A program made the position numbers and the translations under genes. From assembly GCA_946637575.1 (NCBI GenBank), contig CAMPBJ010000058.1, positions 1 to 6,565 of the forward strand: a stretch of DNA of 6,565 nt, in the 5' to 3' direction. How positions within the stretch are numbered: position 1 is the first letter of the stretch; each line of letters begins with the position of its first letter. This DNA is from an uncultured Clostridia bacterium (GTDB lineage: Bacteria; Bacillota; Clostridia; Christensenellales; Borkfalkiaceae). Below the pieces are notes generated by a model. That model was given only the letters and a program-made list of their open reading frames with translations, did not search any database and had not been told where the DNA came from. Below, one piece after another: positions 1-6,074 of this stretch.

Positions 1-1251
1 AAGCGCGGATGAAAGTCCCCAGAAAACCTTGACGATTCTGAGCGTCGCTTGTGAAACAGGCTCTGAAAGGTCTCCGCCTTGCGGCGAAACCGCGCCGATC
101 GCGGTAACCGATCCGGTCTTATCCTCCGAACCCAAAACCTTAACGATACCCGCCCTTTCGTAGAACTCAGCAAGTCGTGAGGCAAGGTACGCGGGATACC
201 CCTCTTCGCCGGGCATCTCCTCGAGTCGTCCGCTCATCTCACGGAGTGCTTCCGCCCAACGCGAAGTAGAGTCCGCCATGATTGCGACGGAGTAGCCCAT
301 ATCCCTGAAATACTCCGCAATAGTAATACCTGTATAAATAGACGCTTCACGCGCGGCAACCGGCATGTCAGAGGTATTTGCGATAAGCACGGTCCTCTTC
401 ATAAGCGGTTCGCCGGACTTCGGGTCTTTAAGTTCTGGGAATTCGTTTAATACGTCGGTCATCTCGTTACCGCGCTCCCCGCAACCGATATATACGATTA
501 TGTCGGCGTCCGCCCACTTTGCAAGTTGGTGCTGAACGACCGTTTTCCCGCTTCCGAAAGGACCGGGAACGGCGGCGACACCGCCTTTTGCTATCGGGAA
601 GAGCGTGTCTATAACTCTCTGTCCCGTTACCATAGGCATAAACGGGTTTAATTTGTTTTTATAAGGTCTTCCACGACGAACGGGCCATTTTTGGAGCATG
701 CAGATATCTTTCGTTCCGTCTGCGGTCTTGATTTTTGCAACCGTTTCGGTGATATTATATTCCCCGTTTTCTATCGAAACGATCTCGCCCTCTAAACCGA
801 AGGGGACCATTATTTTATGCGAAACGATCGAAGTTTCCTGAACCGTACCGATAACGTCGCCCGAAACGACCTTGTCGCCCGCTTTCTTTGTCGGGACGAA
901 TTCCCACTTCTTCTCGTGGTCAAGGTTGTTTACCGAAATACCGCGACTTATCCTGTCGCCGTACTTTTCATACATTTTAGTCAGCGGTCTTTCGATCCCG
1001 TCAAAGATGCTTTCGATAAGCCCGGGGGCAAGTTCTACGGATAAGGGCGCGTTTGTAGACTCAACGCTTTCGCCCACGCCTAATCCGCTCGTCTCTTCGT
1101 AAACCTGAATAGACGCCTTATCTCCGCGGAGTTCGATTATCTCCCCTACGAGTTTTTTGTCGCTGACCTTTACAACGTCGTACATTTTACTGTCCGCCAT
1201 GTTTTCGGCAACGATAAGCGGTCCTGAAACCTTAATGATTTTCCCTTGCAT
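1..1251 (-). CDS. ntpA: V-type ATPase catalytic subunit A (3' end cut by window edge)
   Basis: This is the catalytic subunit of the cytoplasmic V1/A1 head. With subunit B it forms the A3B3 hexamer that couples ATP hydrolysis or synthesis to rotation. I translated 417 uninterrupted codons from the ATG at 1251 to the window edge; the family is about 590 residues, so roughly 170 C-terminal residues lie outside. Visible motifs are the P-loop GPFGSGKT at residues 230-237 (Lys236), GERGNE at 258-263 with the catalytic Glu259 (E. hirae Glu261), and the Walker B stretch MADSTSRW at 325-332 (Asp327). Residues about 115-190 are the bulge insertion that separates A subunits from F-type beta. The polar Ser234 in the P-loop is typical of archaeal-type A subunits. 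The start is supported by AAAGGTG just upstream, which overlaps the stop codon of the F gene; the intergenic gap is 11 bp. Family assignment is essentially certain. Confidence 0.97.
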   Translation of the reverse strand, partial: MQGKIIKVSGPLIVAENMADSKMYDVVKVSDKKLVGEIIELRGDKASIQVYEETSGLGVGESVESTNAPLSVELAPGLIESIFDGIERPLTKMYEKYGDRISRGISVNNLDHEKKWEFVPTKKAGDKVVSGDVIGTVQETSIVSHKIMVPFGLEGEIVSIENGEYNITETVAKIKTADGTKDICMLQKWPVRRGRPYKNKLNPFMPMVTGQRVIDTLFPIAKGGVAAVPGPFGSGKTVVQHQLAKWADADIIVYIGCGERGNEMTDVLNEFPELKDPKSGEPLMKRTVLIANTSDMPVAAREASIYTGITIAEYFRDMGYSVAIMADSTSRWAEALREMSGRLEEMPGEEGYPAYLASRLAEFYERAGIVKVLGSEDKTGSVTAIGAVSPQGGDLSEPVSQATLRIVKVFWGLSSAL

Positions 1252-1257
1252 AATATA

Positions 1258-1264
1258 CACCTTT
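1258..1264 (-). promoter_or_regulatory. Ribosome binding site of subunit A
   Basis: The minus strand reads AAAGGTG about seven bases before the ATG at 1251. It overlaps the TAA stop codon of the F gene (1265-1263), so terminating and initiating ribosomes would meet here. It fixes the A start. Confidence 0.75.
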
Positions 1265-1586
1265 ATTTCTTTTCATCGATAAATATATCCACGCCCAACG
1301 CCTTGTCCATTGCGCGCTTGATGCCTTCCATACCGTAACCGTTTCCGTCCTTCTTGTAGGGAATCGGCAAAATAATCGGATACGGTTCGGCAAGGTATCT
1401 TTTTATCACCTCGTCGAGTTTTTCGGCGATATCTTCGGTGATAAAAATTATTTTATATTCTTTTGCAAGCGTTTTGATCAGTTCTTCTGCCTTTTTTATG
1501 TCGGTAACGGAAAAAGCGTCCACCCCGACGGCTCTGAACGCAAGAACGCTGTCGCCGTTACCGACGATAGCCATTTTACCCTGCAT
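1263..1586 (-). CDS. ntpG: V-type ATPase subunit F (NtpG in Enterococcus)
   Basis: This is a small soluble rotor subunit that binds subunit D in the central stalk and modulates ATPase activity. The 107-residue product has the family's usual length and CheY-like alternating pattern: [14 protein letters not shown] at about 9-22, a middle strand ending IFITED near 48-52, the conserved PIILPIP at 70-76, and the amphipathic helix [11 protein letters not shown] at 88-98. The start is ambiguous. ATG at 1586 has AAGGG six bases upstream and overlaps the C-subunit stop by 11 bp; it aligns with the longer start of E. hirae NtpG. ATG at 1574 (Met5) lies one base after that stop, follows AGGG at a short spacing of four, and has the same junction as the I gene. 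I give the longer form. Identity as subunit F is clear from sequence and from its place between C and A. Confidence 0.93.
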   Translation of the reverse strand: MQGKMAIVGNGDSVLAFRAVGVDAFSVTDIKKAEELIKTLAKEYKIIFITEDIAEKLDEVIKRYLAEPYPIILPIPYKKDGNGYGMEGIKRAMDKALGVDIFIDEKK

Positions 1587-2553
1587 AAGAAACCCTTAAT
1601 CTCCTTTTAATGTTTTCGGCGGAAACGCCGTTAGATAAACAAACGAGTATAAGCCTTACGTTAAGTATCTCCGCAAGTTTATAGTAAACGTAGAGAAGAT
1701 ACGGCGCGATCCCTTCAAACATATATTTATATTTTGAAAGGAATACGAGCGAAAAATCGTCCGCTTTTTTCTCGAACTCAGTCAGCGGTTTTCCTTTCTC
1801 CGCGTCGTCAACTGCGGAAAAAATATACTCTTTTAACGATGAGGTCGAAAACCTTTCCCTTATCGCGTCGAACGAATCTTCGGATAAGTGTTTCAAGTCG
1901 TCGTCGGATAACGTTCCGCCCTCTATAAAGTAATCTTTAAAAAGTGAATAATTTCTGCCCCTTAACGCCACCGTAACGTTCGCCGTATCCGCTTTTACTC
2001 TGAAAAGTTCTTTAAGCGTTTTTTCTTTTTTTGAAAGAGCGCGCATCTCCTTAAACTTTGCGCGTTCAAAGATCGCGTTGATCTTTAACCCGTCGTAATT
2101 GCCGGAAACAAACGCCTCGTCGCACAAAATAAGCGCTTCGCCGAGAGTTTTGGGGAACGATCCGTAATCGTCCGCCATTATCTTTTCGCGTAAAAACTCC
2201 GCGGTATAAGTGCCGTTCGGCGAAAGCATAGGCGCGGAATCGATTTTCAAGTGTTTTTCCTTTATAATCGCTTCCGCGTTACTATAATCGCTGTCTAAAA
2301 GCAAATATTTAATTACGTTGTCTTTCGGGCAGGTTTCCTTTATAAAGGCATATAAAGACTCCGTTTCGTTTTTAAGTAAACTCTCGAAATCGCCGGGATC
2401 TTCGGGCTGCGCGCCACCGAATCCCACTTCCGAAAGGATCTTCAAGGCGTCAAAAACCGAGCCGGACTCCGCCATACGGTTAAGTCTGCTTTCACCTAAA
2501 AGATTCGATTCCTTTGCCTTTGCCCGAGCGCAAGCGTAAATAATATTGCTCAT
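1576..2553 (-). CDS. ntpC: V-type ATPase subunit C (AC39/d-type ring adaptor)
   Basis: This subunit caps the cytoplasmic face of the K ring and connects it to the D/F central shaft (homologous to eukaryotic subunit d, family vATP-synt_AC39). The 325-residue, mostly helical protein has the expected length and no signal peptide or membrane span. The family's clearest mark is the C-terminal stretch YYKLAEILNVRLILVCLSNG at about 290-309, where the E-x-x-N-V-R pattern (Glu295, Asn298, Arg300) is typical; it is followed by a basic tail RRLRVSYAG. The N-terminal SRLNRMAESGSVFDALKIL also resembles other bacterial C subunits. The start at 2553 has an excellent AGGTGA ribosome binding site, which overlaps the TAG stop of the E gene 7 bp upstream, so translation is probably coupled. 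Sequence in the middle is poorly conserved in this family and I place it mainly by ends, length and operon position. Confidence 0.94.
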   Translation of the reverse strand: MSNIIYACARAKAKESNLLGESRLNRMAESGSVFDALKILSEVGFGGAQPEDPGDFESLLKNETESLYAFIKETCPKDNVIKYLLLDSDYSNAEAIIKEKHLKIDSAPMLSPNGTYTAEFLREKIMADDYGSFPKTLGEALILCDEAFVSGNYDGLKINAIFERAKFKEMRALSKKEKTLKELFRVKADTANVTVALRGRNYSLFKDYFIEGGTLSDDDLKHLSEDSFDAIRERFSTSSLKEYIFSAVDDAEKGKPLTEFEKKADDFSLVFLSKYKYMFEGIAPYLLYVYYKLAEILNVRLILVCLSNGVSAENIKRRLRVSYAG

Positions 2554-2560
2554 ATTTCAC

Positions 2561-3130
2561 CTAAAAAAGCGAGTCGACCGCAAGCGAAGTAAGTTCTTCC
2601 TTTTTGCCGTCGATAACCGCCTTAAACGAAAGATCCTTATCGCTCTTACGTCCCGATAAAGTAACTCCGCCGATAAAGTCCCCTTTTTTTTCGGAAACTT
2701 TAAGGTTTTTAGCCTTAAACTTTGAAACGTCGATATCCTTAACGTCTAAAACCTCGTCCTTTGATAAAACGATCTCGTCTCCGTCTTCCGCGTTCTCGTC
2801 GATAAGACTTTCTACGAGTTTAAGGTACGAAGCCTTATCGATTTTGCAAAGTTTTTCGTACGCTAAAACAAAAGCGTCGTCTAAAACAGACCTTTTTGCT
2901 TTAAGGAGCGTCTTCTTAACGTCAAGTTCCGCGTTAAGTTTTTTGCCCGCCTTTATTCCTTCAATTTCTCTCGATAAGATCTCGTTTTGCGCGTTCGTGT
3001 AATCTTCCGCCCATTTTTTTGCGGAGTCGAGCCTTCTTTCGCACTCTCTTTTCGATTCGTTCTCTATGGTCGAGACTTTCTCGCGCGCGTCGTTTAAGAT
3101 CTTGTCAAGTATCGCTTTCTGACCTTCCAT
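2561..3130 (-). CDS. ntpE: V-type ATPase subunit E (peripheral stalk)
   Basis: Subunit E pairs with the small coiled-coil subunit (5629-5937) to form the peripheral stalks that hold the A3B3 head against the membrane subunit I. The product is 189 residues, close to the family norm of about 190-200. Residues about 1-85 are a highly charged, alanine/lysine/glutamate-rich helix without proline, as expected of the stalk coiled coil. Residues about 100-189 form the mixed globular end that contacts the head, including FIGGVTLSGRKSDKDLSFKA, which matches the family's typical GG-hydrophobic strand followed by an acidic/basic turn. The gene starts only 5 bp after the K stop. No clear Shine-Dalgarno sequence is visible (only AAAGAAC abutting the ATG), so translation is probably coupled to K. 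The next gene, C, begins 7 bp after its stop. Confidence 0.93.
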   Translation of the reverse strand: MEGQKAILDKILNDAREKVSTIENESKRECERRLDSAKKWAEDYTNAQNEILSREIEGIKAGKKLNAELDVKKTLLKAKRSVLDDAFVLAYEKLCKIDKASYLKLVESLIDENAEDGDEIVLSKDEVLDVKDIDVSKFKAKNLKVSEKKGDFIGGVTLSGRKSDKDLSFKAVIDGKKEELTSLAVDSLF

Positions 3131-3135
3131 GTTCT

Positions 3136-3588
3136 TTAAGCGCCGACGCCTAATAAGAGAATAGAAACGACGAGACCTAAAATAGCGTAGGTTTCGATCA
3201 TTGCGGGGAAAAGAATAAGTTTTCCGGAGAGCGATTCGTTTTTAGCGACGGCACAGATACCGCCGACGGCAGTTTTACCCTGCAAAATCCCGGAAACCAA
3301 ACCGGTGATCGCCAAAGGCATAGCCGCTGCGAAAACGTGCGCGCCCATGATAACGCTTTCAGCCGCCGCGCTCGCATAAGCCATACCGAGGATTCCGAAA
3401 ACGAAACCGTAAATACCCTGCGTAGCGGGAAGAACGACCAAAATCAACACCTTGCTGAACTTTTTAGGATCTTCCGCAAGAACGCCGGACGCCGCAGACC
3501 CGGTGTGATAAAGCCCTATCGCCGAACCGCAACCGCAAAGCCCCGCGCAAATAGCGAGCCCTAAAACAGCCAATGCATAACCACTCAT
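3136..3588 (-). CDS. ntpK: V-type ATPase subunit K (rotor-ring proteolipid, predicted Na+-binding)
   Basis: This is the ion-carrying rotor-ring subunit in the membrane. The 150-residue product has four hydrophobic spans (about 4-27, 46-70, 80-103 and 122-147), that is two c-type hairpins fused, as in E. hirae NtpK (156 residues). The first hairpin has LPATQGIYGF at 53-62 with Gln57 where a carboxylate would sit, and the second has the ion-binding Glu132 in MIETYAILG. So there is one carboxylate per four spans, the V-type arrangement. Leu53, Thr56, Gln57, Tyr60, Gln103 and Glu132 match E. hirae Leu61, Thr64, Gln65, Tyr68, Gln110 and Glu139, which bind Na+ or support its site. From this I infer sodium rather than proton transport. 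The start at 3588 follows AAAGGAG with a nine-base spacer; the 35-bp gap after the I gene is the largest inside the operon and can form an RNA hairpin. Confidence 0.97.
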   Translation of the reverse strand: MSGYALAVLGLAICAGLCGCGSAIGLYHTGSAASGVLAEDPKKFSKVLILVVLPATQGIYGFVFGILGMAYASAAAESVIMGAHVFAAAMPLAITGLVSGILQGKTAVGGICAVAKNESLSGKLILFPAMIETYAILGLVVSILLLGVGA

Positions 3589-3610
3589 AATAAAAATCTC
3601 CTTTTATTAT
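3587..3610 (-). promoter_or_regulatory. Ribosome binding site hairpin of the K gene
   Basis: A perfect 9-bp inverted repeat (3587-3595 with 3602-3610) flanks the six bases GGAGAT (3601-3596) on the minus strand. In the mRNA the Shine-Dalgarno GGAG would sit in the loop, and the A and U of the K start codon would be the last two bases of the stem. All stem pairs are A-U, so the fold would be weak. The start at 3588 is nine bases after GGAG. The repeat is seen directly; a role in translation is inference. Confidence 0.55.
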
Positions 3611-3623
3611 TATCAAATTTAAT

Positions 3624-5627
3624 TTATTCCGATATATAGATGAACTTCGACTGAGAACCGAGGGGCGTAAACTTCTCGCCCTCGCCGGTATAAAACTTCG
3701 AGAAATACTCTATATATTGAAGTCTGCTGTCGTGAATATACGCGCCCAAAACGCCCATTGCGATATTGAAAGCGTGACCTATGAATATAACTACCGAACC
3801 GAACACGATCCCGATAACTCCGTTCGAAAACAGCCCCGTCCCCATGTCGTTAAACGTTTTCGCGATTATCATGCCCGAAAGCATAAGCCCGAAAAGTCTT
3901 GCGTACGAGAGTATATCGCTCATAATACTGATAAGCCCGTAGATAGCGCCGAAACCTTTGGAGAACTTGCCGAATCCCTTTTCGTGTCTTCCTGCCGTCA
4001 GCGCCGCGATAACGAGCGAGCCTAACACCATATAAACGCCGGGCATCGTCATTACCGAGAAGAAATTCCTTATCCCCTCGTCCATAGTAAATGAGTCGGT
4101 CATAAGATAGTCGATAAGGAACAGGAACGCCGCGAAAACGAATCCGATAAAGAACACAACCCAGACAAGCCCGTCAAGTATTCCGTCTAAAATCTTTTTA
4201 TGCTTAAAACAATTCAGCGCCTTGACGAAATAACCCACGGCGATCTGCAAAACGCCGAGTCCTAAACACCCGAGCAGAACGAGCATTACGGAATCTTTTC
4301 CCCCGTCGACAGGGTCCGGTAAGATCCTGAACGGCAAGAGAGCGACTCCGAAAAAGGAATTGAACAGAAGACCGAAAACGATCGTAAAAACGCCGCCTAT
4401 CGCAATTATGTTCCAAAGCCTTTTCGTGCCGTTATCCACCTTTATTTTAGACGCAAGGAAAAGACCTATCACGATCATAAGAACGCCGTATCCCACGTCC
4501 GCCATAATAACGCCCATAAAGAGCATAAAGAAGAAAAACACGGTGTGGGACGGATCTATCTCCCTGTAATTCGGAACGGAGTACGTGTCCGTTATAAACT
4601 CCGTCTGTTTTACGAGTTTATTGTTTTTAGTAAGCGTCGGCACGACTTCGTCGTCAGACGGGTCTGAAACTTCGGTGAAAATCGCATCGGACACTCCTTT
4701 TAGCGAACTTAAAACCGCTTCCACGTTGTCTTCCGGAACAAAACCTTCTAAAATAAAAGTCTTTTCCGTCCTTCTGAACGTTTCCCCCGCGGTAAGTTTT
4801 TCAAGAGAAAAAGAAAGATAGTCCGCGTAAATTTTAAGCGTTTTGAGCGACTCCCATTTCAGGGCGACCGCTTTTTTTATCGCCTCGTCGTCTTTTTCTA
4901 AAAGCTCGATCGCCTTTTCGGCGCAATAGATCTTTGATTTCGCCGTATCCCCGTCGGTAAACGGACATTTGAAAAACCCTTTCTCGTTTAATGATTTAAG
5001 AACGGCATCCGCGTTCTCTTTAAACGTTACGACGAACATAACCACTTCCGCGCCGTCGGTAAGGTTTTTGATAACAACGTCTTCGTTTTCACCGTATAAA
5101 GCGGATATTTCGTCGTAAGCGTCGCTCTTTATCGTTCCGAAGAAAACAGCCGTCTTCTCCGTGTCTGTAAAATCCGAAAACTTTACGTCAAGCGACTCAT
5201 AAGGTTTAAGCTGGGAAAGAAGATTTAATTTTTTCGTTTTTTCCGCTTTGTTTGACGAAAGTGCGTCGCTCTGGGAACAGAAGTAATCCGCTAAATCTTC
5301 CGCTTTCGCTTTTAAGTTGCCGGCGGAAATAAAGTCGTTAAACGAAACGAAGAAGTTTTTTAAAAACTCCTCGCTCTCTTTGGGATAGTACTCTTTCGAC
5401 TTCGCGCCCGAAAGAACGTCCGTTATAAAGTCGATAGCGCGAACGACCTTATCGTAACTAACGCTTAACGCGTTCTTTTCTTCGTCGGAAGGCAACAAAA
5501 AAGTGTCGGCGATCTCGTGAGGATCCGACAACTGCACCGCTCGCGTTTTCGTAAGCGCGTCAAGAATATTCTGCCTGTCCGATTCTAACGCGACAAGGCT
5601 CAACTTCTTCATTCTGACGATAGCCAT
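3624..5627 (-). CDS. ntpI: V-type ATPase subunit I (a-type membrane stator)
   Basis: Subunit I is the membrane stator that supplies the two ion half-channels beside the K ring and anchors the peripheral stalks. The 667-residue product has a soluble cytoplasmic half (about 1-350, charged, helix rich) and a membrane half with about eight spans: roughly 361-376, 378-395, 404-426, 446-468, 484-508, 524-546, 562-592 and 603-630. Family marks are MADVGYG at 375-381, SDILSYARLFGLMLSG at 570-585 and HDSRLQYIEYFSKFY at 632-646. Arg577 and Arg635 in the last two motifs correspond to the essential arginines of E. hirae NtpI (573 and 629), so the channel looks functional. The start at 5627 lies one base after the preceding TAA stop. 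There is no good Shine-Dalgarno sequence at proper spacing, so initiation probably depends on coupling. An internal Met6 is a less likely start because it also lacks a ribosome binding site. Confidence 0.97.
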   Translation of the reverse strand: MAIVRMKKLSLVALESDRQNILDALTKTRAVQLSDPHEIADTFLLPSDEEKNALSVSYDKVVRAIDFITDVLSGAKSKEYYPKESEEFLKNFFVSFNDFISAGNLKAKAEDLADYFCSQSDALSSNKAEKTKKLNLLSQLKPYESLDVKFSDFTDTEKTAVFFGTIKSDAYDEISALYGENEDVVIKNLTDGAEVVMFVVTFKENADAVLKSLNEKGFFKCPFTDGDTAKSKIYCAEKAIELLEKDDEAIKKAVALKWESLKTLKIYADYLSFSLEKLTAGETFRRTEKTFILEGFVPEDNVEAVLSSLKGVSDAIFTEVSDPSDDEVVPTLTKNNKLVKQTEFITDTYSVPNYREIDPSHTVFFFFMLFMGVIMADVGYGVLMIVIGLFLASKIKVDNGTKRLWNIIAIGGVFTIVFGLLFNSFFGVALLPFRILPDPVDGGKDSVMLVLLGCLGLGVLQIAVGYFVKALNCFKHKKILDGILDGLVWVVFFIGFVFAAFLFLIDYLMTDSFTMDEGIRNFFSVMTMPGVYMVLGSLVIAALTAGRHEKGFGKFSKGFGAIYGLISIMSDILSYARLFGLMLSGMIIAKTFNDMGTGLFSNGVIGIVFGSVVIFIGHAFNIAMGVLGAYIHDSRLQYIEYFSKFYTGEGEKFTPLGSQSKFIYISE

Positions 5628-5628
5628 T

Positions 5629-5937
5629 TTATTTTATTATCTCTTTAATGATGAGGTCAGCGGTTTTTTCGAGGTTGTTTTTGGCAAGCGCCGTAATTTC
5701 TTCCGCCTGTTTTTCTCCGTCCGACGCTATTTTTCCGTATAACTCATCCCCGTCCTTTTCGGCTTTAAGTAAAGCCTCCTTTCTTGCGGTCTTAAAAGAG
5801 TCTATCGCGTTTTCCTTAATTTTCTCGCCTTCGGCGTCGGCAAAAAGAACGCTTTTTTTAGCGTTCGCCTGCGCCTCCGAAACGAGAGAGTCCGCCTTTT
5901 TTTCGGCCTCTAAAATGGAAGAAATAATTTCGTTCAT
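5629..5937 (-). CDS. ntpF: V-type ATPase peripheral-stalk coiled-coil subunit (H/G type, NtpF)
   Basis: This small subunit winds around subunit E to make the peripheral stalk. The 102-residue product is almost entirely one charged helix with heptad/hendecad-like spacing of Ala, Leu, Ile and Val, no proline and no cysteine, and opens MNEIISSILEAEKKADSLV, which resembles archaeal AhaH and E. hirae NtpF. The reading frame continues upstream to an ATG at 5967, but I chose 5937 because GGAG sits seven bases before it, whereas the upstream ATG has no ribosome binding site and would add a non-family basic leader (GNNSWRRKG). It is the first gene of the operon, about 40 bases after the predicted transcription start, and ends one base before the I gene. 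Sequence identity in this family is low, so the call rests on length, helix pattern and operon position. Confidence 0.9.
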   Translation of the reverse strand: MNEIISSILEAEKKADSLVSEAQANAKKSVLFADAEGEKIKENAIDSFKTARKEALLKAEKDGDELYGKIASDGEKQAEEITALAKNNLEKTADLIIKEIIK

Positions 5938-5941
5938 ACCT

Positions 5942-5951
5942 TTTCTCCGCC
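5942..5951 (-). promoter_or_regulatory. Ribosome binding site of the first operon gene
   Basis: The minus strand reads GGAGAAAAGGT immediately before the ATG at 5937. GGAG at a seven-base spacing is a near-ideal Shine-Dalgarno site. It decides the start of the coiled-coil subunit in favour of 5937 over the in-frame ATG at 5967. Confidence 0.85.
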
Positions 5952-5955
5952 AACT

Positions 5956-5973
5956 ATTATTACCCATAATAAT
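5956..5973. repeat. Perfect 7-bp inverted repeat in the operon leader
   Basis: ATTATTA (5956-5962) and TAATAAT (5967-5973) are perfect inverted copies separated by CCCA. The dyad lies between the predicted transcription start (about 5978) and the ribosome binding site of the first gene. It could be an operator or a weak A-U hairpin in the mRNA leader. In a stretch this AT-rich a chance dyad is also possible; function is not shown. Confidence 0.4.
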
Positions 5974-5984
5974 TTTCGTTTATA

Positions 5985-6013
5985 ATTTTACCCTAAAAAC
6001 CTTAAATTGTCAA
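5985..6013 (-). promoter_or_regulatory. Sigma70/SigA-type promoter of the V-ATPase operon
   Basis: On the minus strand a consensus -35 box TTGACA (6013-6008) is followed by a 17-bp spacer and a -10 box TAAAAT (5990-5985), one base off TATAAT. The predicted transcription start is near 5978, giving a leader of about 40 bases before the ATG at 5937. It begins only about 15 bp after the terminator of the upstream gene, so the ATPase genes should form their own transcription unit. Confidence 0.85.
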
Positions 6014-6027
6014 TTAAAATGCCATAT

Positions 6028-6062
6028 AAAAAAGACCGAACGGCATCTCGCTCGGTCTTTTT
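6028..6062 (-). terminator. Rho-independent terminator of the glutathione peroxidase gene
   Basis: In minus-strand RNA, 6062-6049 pairs with 6042-6029 as a 14-bp stem with a single G-U pair (6051/6040), around the six-base loop AGAUGC. The GC-rich core GACCGAGCG/CGUUCGGUC is followed by a run of six U. It lies 12 bases after the stop codon of the peroxidase gene. Read on the plus strand the same stem has an A/C mismatch, so it is better suited to minus-strand transcription. Confidence 0.9.
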
Positions 6063-6074
6063 CGGTGCTTTTTT

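Noticed and set aside
2604..3002. Plus-strand open frame of 132 codons opposite subunit E
   Set aside because: Serine/leucine-rich shadow of the charged coiled-coil gene; no ribosome binding site and it would break the compact operon.
5938..5967. Ten-residue N-terminal extension of the coiled-coil subunit
   Set aside because: The ATG at 5967 has no ribosome binding site and sits close to the predicted transcription start inside the leader dyad; the start at 5937 has GGAG at ideal spacing and a family-like N-terminus.
6005..6015. AATTGTCAATT palindrome over the -35 box as a possible operator
   Set aside because: Arms are only five bases and the symmetry follows largely from TTGACA in AT-rich surroundings; no stronger than expected by chance.
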